Shown here: positions 41,611 to 49,903 of the stretch, one piece after another
How the letters are laid out: the number at the start of each line of letters is the position of its first letter
Position numbering within the stretch: position 1 is the first letter of the stretch
Source of the DNA: Candidatus Babelota bacterium
GTDB lineage: Bacteria > Babelota > Babeliae > Babelales > JAHIUU01
Direction: 5' to 3'
Assembly: GCA_018817025.1 (NCBI GenBank)
Contig: JAHIUU010000006.1
Location: 115,996-179,995 of the forward strand
Length of the DNA stretch: 64,000 nt
Made by a program: the position numbers and the translations under genes
The notes under the pieces: generated by a model
Seen by the model: only the letters and a program-made list of their open reading frames with translations
What the model was told of the DNA's origin: nothing
Databases searched by the model: none

Positions 41611-43656
41611 TTAGACCTCACTGCGCTTTTTCTTTTCTTGGGCAAAACATTGCACGGCGTCATCGACCCGCCACTCATGAAACTTATCAGTAACAAAGCC
41701 ACACTCAAAACCGGCATGCACTTCTTTGACCGTCTTCCGTTCGCGCTGCAAGCTGACAATCTTCCCCCGGCCAATCTCTTTGCCGCCTCGTAGGCAAACG
41801 GCGATATCGCCGTTCGCAAAAACACCATCCAAAACGTAACAGCCGGCAATAACGCCTTTCTTCTTCAAATCAAAAACTTTTCGAACAACCGCCTCGCCCT
41901 TTTTCTTGAGTACCGTAACCTCTTCTTCATATCCAAGCAACACCTCGGCAAGGCTTTCTGACATTTTATAGATAATATCAAAGCCTCTAATCTCAACCGC
42001 CTGCTCTCTTGCAAGCAAAAGCGCATTCTTCTCTGTTTTAACATGCAAGCCAACCAGAAGGGCCCCGGCCTGCGCGGCTAAATCAACATCCCGCTCCACA
42101 ATACCGCCAATCCCACTATAAATTACTTGAAAAATTGCGGGAATGTCAGGCTGTGACTTGTTCAGCTTTTCTATCTCGCCAATAATCGCCTCTCGAGAAC
42201 CATGTGTATCAGTTTTTATAAGCAGAGGAATTTTTTCAATCGGCCTCTCACCAGAATGAAGCGACGTCATACACTCAGAAGGAACTCCAGCAACAGAAAC
42301 TTTTTTTCGGGCCGACTTCTCCCTCAAATATTCATCGCTTGACACAACGGTCAGCCAATCGCCAAGGGAAACGAAACTATCAAACCCAACAACTTGAACG
42401 GGAATCGACGGGCCTGCATACGAGACTCGCTGGCCATGGCTATCGATAAGCAAACGGACTTTGCCAACACTCGAGCCACAAACAAAGAAATCCCCAACTC
42501 GAATTGTCCCATTCAAACAAATAACGGTCGCAACTGGACCAAAGCCTTTTTCCTGCTTCGACTCAAGAACAAATCCCCGCGCACCCGCTTTCGGGTCTGC
42601 CTTTAACTCCATCATCTGAGACTGAAGCGTGATCATCTCAAGAAGCTCTTCAACCCCCTGACCCGTTTGTGCCGATATCGGAACACAAATCAAATCGCCA
42701 CCCCAGTCTTCCGCCAATAGATCGTGCTGCGCAAGCTGCCGCTTAATTCGCTCTCCTGCCGCTGTGGGATCAACCTTGTCAATCTTGTTGATCGCAACAA
42801 TCATCGGAACCCCGGTTGCCTTCGCATGCTTGATCACCTCAACAGTCTGTGGCATAACGCCATCATCTGCGGCAATAACAAGAACAACAAGATCGGTGAC
42901 ACTTGCGCCACGCTTTCTCATGCAAGAAAATGCTTCATGGCCAGGCGTATCAAGAAATATAATTTTTCCATGAACAGAGTCAACCTCGTACGCAGAAAGA
43001 TGCTGCGTGATGCCACCCTTCTCCTTTGCTGCCGTATCCATTTTTCGAATATAGTCCAAGAGGGTTGTCTTTCCATGGTCAACATGCCCCATCACCACAA
43101 CGATAGGCCACCGAACGTCCCGGCCCTTTGCTGTCGCCTCTTCAACGGCAAGGCGATCGCTAACAAGCGCCTCATCTCTTTGCGGCCTCACAACTTTTAT
43201 CCCAAAGTGGTGGGCCAGGTCGGACACAACATCCGGCGACAACATATGGTTTCGGCTGCACACAATTCCGCGCCGTAAAAGCGAAAGGATCAGCTCCCCT
43301 TCGGGCTTTCCCATCGCCTGAGCGGCAGAATGAAGAGACATGTCTTCTCTTACAGAGATCTCGGTGATCGGCTCTGGCGCCCCGGGATACACCCCCTTCG
43401 CAACTCTCTCCAGCCGCCTAGGCAGAGCCGCACGAGGCTCAGGCCTTGATCTTACAGGTTTTGCTTTTGGCTTCGCCGGAACTGGCGCAACTGATGGTTT
43501 TGGCTTTGAGGAGGCAAGCGCTGTGTTAAGCGCCGACACCGCGTCATCCGGGAGAACAGCCATATGGGTTGACGCCTCTATCCCCAGCCTATGGGCCAAG
43601 TCGAGGACCTCTTTGCTCGATAACTTTTTTGTCTTCGCAAATTCATAAACTCGCAT
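41611..43656 (-). CDS. infB: Translation initiation factor IF-2
   Basis: 681 aa; VVVMGHVDHGKTTLLDYIRKMDTAAKEKGGITQHLSAYEV, FLDTPGHEAFSCMRKRGA, NKIDK. Confidence 0.97.
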   Translation of the reverse strand: MRVYEFAKTKKLSSKEVLDLAHRLGIEASTHMAVLPDDAVSALNTALASSKPKPSVAPVPAKPKAKPVRSRPEPRAALPRRLERVAKGVYPGAPEPITEISVREDMSLHSAAQAMGKPEGELILSLLRRGIVCSRNHMLSPDVVSDLAHHFGIKVVRPQRDEALVSDRLAVEEATAKGRDVRWPIVVVMGHVDHGKTTLLDYIRKMDTAAKEKGGITQHLSAYEVDSVHGKIIFLDTPGHEAFSCMRKRGASVTDLVVLVIAADDGVMPQTVEVIKHAKATGVPMIVAINKIDKVDPTAAGERIKRQLAQHDLLAEDWGGDLICVPISAQTGQGVEELLEMITLQSQMMELKADPKAGARGFVLESKQEKGFGPVATVICLNGTIRVGDFFVCGSSVGKVRLLIDSHGQRVSYAGPSIPVQVVGFDSFVSLGDWLTVVSSDEYLREKSARKKVSVAGVPSECMTSLHSGERPIEKIPLLIKTDTHGSREAIIGEIEKLNKSQPDIPAIFQVIYSGIGGIVERDVDLAAQAGALLVGLHVKTEKNALLLAREQAVEIRGFDIIYKMSESLAEVLLGYEEEVTVLKKKGEAVVRKVFDLKKKGVIAGCYVLDGVFANGDIAVCLRGGKEIGRGKIVSLQRERKTVKEVHAGFECGFVTDKFHEWRVDDAVQCFAQEKKKRSEV

Positions 43657-43666
43657 CTATAGGCAC

Positions 43667-44797
43667 CTATTCCTCTTCTTTGCCATCAGATCCATCTGAT
43701 CCAAGCTCGCCCGCCCCTGATGGCCCCTCGGGAATCACAAACTGTTCTGCTATCTCTGGTCGTCCGGCCTCTTGGAGCTGAATCTCAACCCCAGCCAACC
43801 GGGACGCCAACATAATATTTTGCCCCATCTTTCCGATGGCCAGCGACCGCTGGTCTTGCGCAAGCCACACCATCGCTCTTGCGCTATCAACCATCTCGAC
43901 ATTATCGATTTCTGCGGGCTTGAGACACTGTGCAACCAAAACCTCAATGGTATCGGTCCACTCTATCAGGTCGATTTTCTCTTGCCCCAGCTCTTTGAGA
44001 ATAGGCTTGATCCGGGCTCCTCCAACACCAACGCAGGTTCCAACGGGGTCAATCTCTTTGCTGTGGGACTGCACAAGCGCCTTTGTTTTGTACCCAGGAG
44101 TCCGAACAATTTTTCTAACCTCAACAAGCCCCTCAAACACCTCTGGAATCTCCAGCTCAAGAAGCTTTTTCACAAAATCGGCAGATGCTCGATCAAGGAT
44201 TAGCTGATAGGAGCCGCGAGCAACTTCAGGAACATCTTTCAGCAAGGCCCTAATGGGATAACCAACTCGAACCGTTTCGTTCGGGATAAGATGAGACTTT
44301 GGCAGGAAAGCCATGACATCGCCAACCTTTACAACAAGCCCCCCGCGCTCCCTCTTGTGGGCGGTTCCGCTAATGATTGTGCCTTCTTTGTCCTTGAACT
44401 CATTAAAGACTGCAAGCTGCTCAACCTCTCGAATCTTGTTGGCAATAAGCTGCTTGGCAGAAACGATCTCTATTCGGCCAACTTTTTTCTCAAACGGAAC
44501 GCGGATAAGATCACCCACCTTAGCCTTTGGCGCAAACACCTTTGCCCTTCTCAGTGTAATTTGGTGGTCATCATCGCTCACAGAGCCAACAACAGCCTTC
44601 CTGAGAAAAACTTCGGCAGCACCACTCTTTTGATTGAAAATGACCTCCAGTTCGAGGCCAGGATATTTTTTTTGATATGCGGCACAGACGCCCTCGCAGA
44701 TAATCGAAACAATTTTTTCTCGCTCTAAGCCCCGCTCCTCAACAAGCGAATTAATAACGTCTGTAAGATTCACCGGATTCCTTCTAAATTTTGCCAT
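43667..44797 (-). CDS. nusA: Transcription termination/antitermination factor NusA, short form
   Basis: S1/KH regions: KDKEGTIISGTAHKRERGGLVVKVGD, PEVFEGLVEVRKIVRTPGYKTKALVQSHSKEIDPVGTCVGVGGARIKPILKELGQEKIDLIEW. Start trimmed to MAKFRRNPVN. Confidence 0.95.
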   Translation of the reverse strand: MAKFRRNPVNLTDVINSLVEERGLEREKIVSIICEGVCAAYQKKYPGLELEVIFNQKSGAAEVFLRKAVVGSVSDDDHQITLRRAKVFAPKAKVGDLIRVPFEKKVGRIEIVSAKQLIANKIREVEQLAVFNEFKDKEGTIISGTAHKRERGGLVVKVGDVMAFLPKSHLIPNETVRVGYPIRALLKDVPEVARGSYQLILDRASADFVKKLLELEIPEVFEGLVEVRKIVRTPGYKTKALVQSHSKEIDPVGTCVGVGGARIKPILKELGQEKIDLIEWTDTIEVLVAQCLKPAEIDNVEMVDSARAMVWLAQDQRSLAIGKMGQNIMLASRLAGVEIQLQEAGRPEIAEQFVIPEGPSGAGELGSDGSDGKEEE

Positions 44798-44924
44798 TTT
44801 TAGACCTGATTCATCTATTCTAAAGCAAATCCCAAAAAAGGGAAGGATTTCGCTTTTCTGTGCCACCCCCTCCTCCCGTCTATTACTATTTATATAATGT
44901 AATAATAATAAGGGAGGCCAAAAA

Positions 44925-44933
44925 TGTGGATAA
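44925..44933 (-). promoter_or_regulatory. Perfect consensus DnaA box TTATCCACA
   Basis: TGTGGATAA on +. On the minus strand it is followed by GGCCTCCC and TTATTATTATTA. Confidence 0.85.
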
Positions 44934-44990
44934 GTTGCTATTGTTGCCGGCAATAAGCCCTCCCGCTGCTCCTAACCAGCGAATTCAGAT

Positions 44991-45034
44991 TTGTTGATAA
45001 CTTGTTGATAACTTGTTGATAACTTGTTGATAAC
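44991..45034 (-). repeat. Four head-to-tail 11-bp repeats (TTGTTGATAAC), DnaA-box-like TTATCAACA on the minus strand
   Basis: TGTTGATAA at 44992, 45003, 45014 and 45025, exact 11-bp period. Confidence 0.95.
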
Positions 45035-45130
45035 TCATAGGACGGGGTCTGTCGTAGCGCTGGCAAGGGCTTTTTTTTGGTGTCCACTCGGCGGGCCCTT
45101 GGGGAGGGCGCTTTCGAAGGGTTTAAAAGA

Positions 45131-45175
45131 GTTATCAACAAGTTATCAACAAGTTATCAACATAGTTATCAACAG
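45131..45175 (+). repeat. Four head-to-tail repeats (GTTATCAACAA), inverted relative to the 44991-45034 array
   Basis: TTATCAACA at 45132, 45143, 45154 and 45166 (11, 11, 12 bp steps). Confidence 0.95.
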
Positions 45176-45283
45176 TGGTTTTCAGTTTGGAAAGTAGTTT
45201 CTATTTGGGCTTTGGCGGAGATTCGTATTGAAAGGTTTTTAGGTTTGTTGTCCGGAGATAAGGCCTTGTTGGTTTTTTTGTTT

Positions 45284-45994
45284 CTATTTGAATCGCTTGT
45301 TTTTCTGGGGTGCGGGGGGCTTTTTTCTGCTGGCCAGTTTGTCAATTATCTTTTTCATGTCTTCCCAGGCGTCTCGTTTTTTTGTTGGATTGCGCAGTAG
45401 GTATGCGGGATGAAACGTTGGCAAAAGTTGTATTCCGTTAAAATCAACAAATGTTCCTCGAATTTTTGAGATACTGATTGGTCGCTCGAGCAGCTCTTGT
45501 GTTGCCGTTGCTCCGAGGGTGCAGATAATTTTTGGCTTAATAATCTTGATTTCTTTATAGAGAATAATAGACTTGCAGGTTTTGCTTTCGTCTGGAAGGG
45601 GTGCTCTATTGTGAGGCGGACGGCATTTAACGACGTTTGATATATATATTTCTTCTCTGCGAAGTCCCATCGCCTCAATAATCTTGGTTAGCAACTTCCC
45701 TGCGCGTCCGACAAAGGGAAGAGATTGCATATCTTCGTCTCGGCCAGGCCCTTCTCCAATAAACATGACCTGGGCGTTTGGGTTTCCGTGGCCGAAAACG
45801 ATATTGGTTCGGCCTTGGGTTGCGAGTGGACAGCGTGAGCATTCGGAGTATTGTTTTTTGAGCTCATCAAGCAGTTGTTGTTTCGTTTGGCTTTTTTTGC
45901 TTGGCGTTGTTTGGCTGGTTGGTTTTTCTTCGTAGACCGTTCCCTCTGGTTGTTTGGCAAGAAATGATAAATAGCTTTCGATTTTTTTATCCAT
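45284..45994 (-). CDS. Uracil-DNA glycosylase, family 4-like
   Basis: CSRCPLATQGRTNIVFGHGNPNAQVMFIGEGPGRDEDMQSLPFVGRAGKLLTKII, NVVKCRPPHNRAPLPDE, TFHPAYLLRNP. Start trimmed to MDKKIESYLSF. Confidence 0.93.
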   Translation of the reverse strand: MDKKIESYLSFLAKQPEGTVYEEKPTSQTTPSKKSQTKQQLLDELKKQYSECSRCPLATQGRTNIVFGHGNPNAQVMFIGEGPGRDEDMQSLPFVGRAGKLLTKIIEAMGLRREEIYISNVVKCRPPHNRAPLPDESKTCKSIILYKEIKIIKPKIICTLGATATQELLERPISISKIRGTFVDFNGIQLLPTFHPAYLLRNPTKKRDAWEDMKKIIDKLASRKKPPAPQKNKRFK

Positions 45995-46083
45995 GATTTT
46001 TCCCCGGAAGATTTTTGGAGTTTTTTGACATTCAAGCTTAACCAAATAGCTATGTTCTGCAAGTTTGGCTGGGTCCGCGCCTC

Positions 46084-47460
46084 TTATTCTCCGTACTTTT
46101 CTGTAAGTTGGCGCTTGTGTTTTTGGAGGTACGTGTGTAAAAAATTCCCCCAATTGGTTGTTTGCGCCAGGCTGTTTTTAAGATATGACGTATGGAGGGA
46201 CTTTGTGGGGAAATAGATTGAGAGACCGCTTGCGCTTTTGACGTTTCTCCCGGTGGTGTTGTGTACCACCTGTTCCGTGAGTAGTTTTGCTCCTTCTATG
46301 AGGGCCTCCTTAAGATTTTCCATTAGTGTTGTTTCTTGTGTTGTTCGTTTTGTTTGTTGAGCGGGGGGCGTTTGGTCTTCCATCTCTTGCGCGAGGCTTT
46401 TATAGAAGGATCCAAGGTCGATGTAGTCTGTATCAAGAAAGGAGATTGTTTGCTGGGGGTTCCCGCGGACTTTTCGCAAGAGGTTAAGAAACGTATGTTT
46501 TTTTGTTGTCTTGAGTAGTTCTATCGAGAGTGTTGCAATGGTGTCGATGTTTTGCTCAAGAACGGTATAGTTTTCAAGATTGACTGCTGATTGAGTAAGG
46601 TCCGCGAACAGTCTGTTATACTTCTCCCCGTAGGCGTTGACGATCTGTTGCGCTAGCTCAAGTGGGGATAGGCTGCGGGACGCAAAATGACTCAAAAATT
46701 TTGAATAATCCCAGCCTGGACCAGGTTCGATTTCCTCTGAGCCGACCATATAGGTTGCTGCGTTTTTTATTTGGCTTCCGATTTCAACTGCGGCCATATG
46801 GCAGGCATCCATGCCAAGGAGGTCAATTTTTTTCCCGCCCAAAAGTTCTTTAGATATTCGCTCAAGAACCGTTTTGAGCTCAGGATTAGAGATGTACGTG
46901 TGCCCAATGTCATTAAATGCGATCCCTCGAAGATTGACAATGCTTCTATCGATTTCATAAAGATTGGTTTTTGGATTGAAATAAAAACAGTTTTCTCGTA
47001 AGTAGGGGAGGAGCTTTCGCCATAAGTGCGGGTCCTTTGCCCCTGATCCGTGGTTCCACAGGACGAGCGCAAGGTGGTCGGCAGGATATTTTGAGATTAT
47101 TTCTTTGACAAAGTCATATAGGTTTTCTGTTGTGCCGCTTAGATTCGTTGGAGGTTGGGTTTGTGTTGAAACAACCACAGAGTGTCCTTTTTCGATTTTA
47201 TATCGCGTGACCGATTTTTTTCCAAAGTTGTCTACTTGGGCAAAGATGTTGATGTTTGGATTGGAGCCAATTTGCTGCATTTCTTTGATATTGTGTTGAC
47301 CATAGCGGTATAGGTTGTTGTTTGCGGCAATGTAGACAAGGAAGTTCCATTTCCCCTGTTTGACTGAGGCCGACGAAGCCGACCCCATGAAAAGTGATAA
47401 GAAGACGATAGCTTTTATTAGCGCGTACGAAAGGTAGATAAGCGATGGCCTTTGTTTCAT
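46084..47460 (-). CDS. Secreted clostripain-family (C11) cysteine peptidase
   Basis: WNFLVYIAANNNLYRYGQHNIKEMQQIG, LALVLWNHGSGA (His), DLLGMDACHMAAVEIG (Cys), signal peptide. Start trimmed to MKQRPSLIY with SD AAGGAG. Confidence 0.88.
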   Translation of the reverse strand: MKQRPSLIYLSYALIKAIVFLSLFMGSASSASVKQGKWNFLVYIAANNNLYRYGQHNIKEMQQIGSNPNINIFAQVDNFGKKSVTRYKIEKGHSVVVSTQTQPPTNLSGTTENLYDFVKEIISKYPADHLALVLWNHGSGAKDPHLWRKLLPYLRENCFYFNPKTNLYEIDRSIVNLRGIAFNDIGHTYISNPELKTVLERISKELLGGKKIDLLGMDACHMAAVEIGSQIKNAATYMVGSEEIEPGPGWDYSKFLSHFASRSLSPLELAQQIVNAYGEKYNRLFADLTQSAVNLENYTVLEQNIDTIATLSIELLKTTKKHTFLNLLRKVRGNPQQTISFLDTDYIDLGSFYKSLAQEMEDQTPPAQQTKRTTQETTLMENLKEALIEGAKLLTEQVVHNTTGRNVKSASGLSIYFPTKSLHTSYLKNSLAQTTNWGNFLHTYLQKHKRQLTEKYGE

Positions 47461-47554
47461 ATAGCACTCCTTTTTGCGGAAGACTTTGGTTTCCTTTTTA
47501 TAATAGAAAATTTTGGGGGGCTGGGGCAATAGATTGGAGCTTTTTTTCTTTATT

Positions 47555-48586
47555 CTAGGGGGTTTTTCTGGATAGGCCCCATGCTAGTGCTGCGGTGATG
47601 CCAAAGCTGAGCTGGAAGTCGAGAAAGAAGAGTTGTGAGGGGTTGGTGACCAGGGTGGTAAATGCGATAAGCTGCAATAGATAGAGCAGGTTTGGCTGTC
47701 GGTTTAGGGCGCTCCCGAGTTGGTATAGCAAGAAAATAGAGATGGCCCGGAAGAATGAGGTACTGGTCCAGCTAAGCAGGGCGTAGGTGAGGCATATTCC
47801 CGAAAGAAGGATGTTTTTGCATGATAAGGGGATGGGGAGGAGCGCAAAAAAAGCGGACCATAGCATGATGAATAGGGCTATGTGGAGACCTGAGCGGGCC
47901 AGGTGGTGTGATGTTCCCCAATAGTAGAAGTTGTGATGTTCGGGGATCTGTTCCTTGTTGCCAAGAAAAATGCTTGAGAAGTATTGAAACGCTAGGGGGG
48001 GTATTTTTTTTTGAAGAGCGCTATAGAGCTCGGATCGCTTTTGCAGAAAAATCTTTTTTAGGGAAAGGCTTTGTTCGGGAATTATTGTGTCGCTCGATTT
48101 TTTTAACGATATGGTTCCAAGAATGTTTTCTTTGATTGCGTATGATAAAAAACCTTTGTCCTGGGGGGTGGTAAGCGTGACATTTTGTAGCCGGACAAGA
48201 TCGCCCGGCTTTATTATTCTGGTGCGAGTCTGTCGGCACCAGACTTTTCCCGAATATGGTTTTTGTAGGCGAAGAGTGATTATATTGTTTTTTTTATCGA
48301 TTGCCCTCGCAAGAAGCGAGCCTTTTTTATTAATGATTCTCTTTTGTTCGCTTGTGTACTGGTGAATTTGATATGTAAGTGCGAGAGAACCAACAAGAAA
48401 CAGGAGAGGGGCGCTGACTAAAAAAAGTATAAATTGTTTTTTTTTGAACCATACACATGGCAAAAAGCAAGCGAGAGAGGTCAGGGCAAGTGGCAATAGA
48501 AAGCGGGGCGCAAAAGAGAACTGTTTTTGAAAATAAATCCCTGTGATGAATGCAAGTAAGAGGTATGCTAAGGTAGTTGGATACAT
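47555..48586 (-). CDS. ComEC/Rec2-like protein, C-terminally truncated
   Basis: DUF4131-like N-terminus; YWGTSHHLARSGLHIALFIM (ComEC motif); ends just after FFLDFQLSFGITAALAWG, with no metallo-beta-lactamase domain. Confidence 0.8.
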   Translation of the reverse strand: MYPTTLAYLLLAFITGIYFQKQFSFAPRFLLPLALTSLACFLPCVWFKKKQFILFLVSAPLLFLVGSLALTYQIHQYTSEQKRIINKKGSLLARAIDKKNNIITLRLQKPYSGKVWCRQTRTRIIKPGDLVRLQNVTLTTPQDKGFLSYAIKENILGTISLKKSSDTIIPEQSLSLKKIFLQKRSELYSALQKKIPPLAFQYFSSIFLGNKEQIPEHHNFYYWGTSHHLARSGLHIALFIMLWSAFFALLPIPLSCKNILLSGICLTYALLSWTSTSFFRAISIFLLYQLGSALNRQPNLLYLLQLIAFTTLVTNPSQLFFLDFQLSFGITAALAWGLSRKTP

Positions 48587-48619
48587 ATTCTGTTTTAAAT
48601 TTGTTTTTAGGAGAGCATT

Positions 48620-49903
48620 ATGAAAATTAAAAAGAACATAAAAAAAATTGTTGCACACGAAATTCTTGATTCCCGTGGAAATCCAACGATCGATTGTACC
48701 GTTGTTCTTGAAAGTGGTCAATGTGGTCGCGCAAATGTTCCGTCGGGCTCGTCGGTTGGAACACATGAAGCGGTTGAGCTGCGCGATGGTGACAAAGGGC
48801 GCTTTAATGGGAAGGGTGTTTTGCGTGCGGTTGAGCACATCGAAAAAATTATTGCACCCGAGCTAACAGGGAAGCCCGCTGACGTTTGTATTTGCGATAA
48901 GATTATGCTCGATCTCGATGGAACGGTCAATAAATCAAAACTTGGCGCAAATGCGATTTTGGGTGTAAGTATGGCGGTCGTGCGGGCGCAGGCAGAGGCT
49001 GAGGGCAAGGCGTTGCACCAGATGATACGAGAGCTCTTTGATTCTAGCGCTGGCCCGGTAAATTGTGCGCCACAGGCGATGTTTAATGTCCTTAATGGTG
49101 GGGTTCATGCAGATACCAAGATGGACTTTCAAGAATTTATGATTATACCGGTTAGGCAGGATCGATTCTCTGATATGCTGCACACGGCGGTGTTGGTATA
49201 TTATGAGTTAAAAAAGCTTTTGCATAATGAGGGTTATTCAACCAGTGTTGGAGATGAGGGCGGGTTTGCGCCTTGTTTTGATCCTGCCAAAAAATCGCGT
49301 GAGCGGCAAGCGCTTGATTTTTTAGTTAGGGCGGTTGAGGGGGCAGGTTTTTCTCCTGGCAAAGATGTTCTGTTTAGTTGCGATGTTGCGGCGACTCACT
49401 TTTATTCGAAGCGTGATAACAAGTATATCGTATCTGGGGAGAAGTTAAGTGCTCAAGATCTTATCAATGAGTATAAGGAGTTGGTTAAGTTGTACCCCAT
49501 TTGTTCGATTGAAGACGGCCTTGATGAGCAAGATTGGGATGGTTGGGCGCTTTTGACGAAAGCCTTGGGCGAGAAGGTTATGCTGGTTGGGGATGACATT
49601 TTTGTTAGTAACCCTGAGCGAATTCTCAGGGGTGTTGGTGAGCAGATTGCGAATGCTGTATTGATTAAACCAAATCAGATTGGAACGGTAACAGAGTGCT
49701 TACGGGCAGTTTCTGTTTGCAGGGCTAATCGCTACAGAACGGTTGTTTCGCATCGATCAGGGGAAACTTGTGATACGTTTATCGCAGATTTGGCTGTCGG
49801 AACGAGCGCCCGCTTTTTGAAAGCGGGCGCGCCAGCGCGAGGAGAGCGGGTTGCTAAATACAATCGGTTATTGGAGATTTCGTCCATCACCAGCCAAATC
49901 TAG
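48620..49903 (+). CDS. eno: Enolase
   Basis: 427 aa; ILDSRGNPTIDCTVVLESG, GANAILGVSMAV, GDEGGFAP, SIEDGLDEQDWDGW, LIKPNQIGTVTECL, SHRSGETCDTFIADLAVG. Confidence 0.97.
   Translation: MKIKKNIKKIVAHEILDSRGNPTIDCTVVLESGQCGRANVPSGSSVGTHEAVELRDGDKGRFNGKGVLRAVEHIEKIIAPELTGKPADVCICDKIMLDLDGTVNKSKLGANAILGVSMAVVRAQAEAEGKALHQMIRELFDSSAGPVNCAPQAMFNVLNGGVHADTKMDFQEFMIIPVRQDRFSDMLHTAVLVYYELKKLLHNEGYSTSVGDEGGFAPCFDPAKKSRERQALDFLVRAVEGAGFSPGKDVLFSCDVAATHFYSKRDNKYIVSGEKLSAQDLINEYKELVKLYPICSIEDGLDEQDWDGWALLTKALGEKVMLVGDDIFVSNPERILRGVGEQIANAVLIKPNQIGTVTECLRAVSVCRANRYRTVVSHRSGETCDTFIADLAVGTSARFLKAGAPARGERVAKYNRLLEISSITSQI

Larger units (their letters stand above)
44879..45175. other. oriC: Putative chromosomal replication origin (oriC)
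   Basis: Consensus DnaA box, GC-rich cluster, triplet/AT-rich DUE and mirror-image DnaA-box-like arrays in a non-coding region that coincides with a + strand composition switch. Confidence 0.8.

Noticed and set aside
42724-43278. 184-aa + strand ORF antisense to infB
   Set aside because: Overlaps the highly conserved IF-2 GTPase domain on the other strand; shadow ORF.
44938-45141. 67-aa minus-strand ORF in the oriC-like region
   Set aside because: Its peptide (YQQVINKLSTNL) is a translation of the iterons; no coding character.
44991-45175. Repeat arrays considered as a CRISPR
   Set aside because: Units are 11 bp, contiguous with no unique spacers, and the two arrays are inverted relative to each other. 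No cas genes are present.
45077-45400. 107-aa + strand ORF across the repeat array and UDG 3' end
   Set aside because: It reads through the DnaA-box-like repeats and antisense to the well-supported UDG gene. No recognisable domain.
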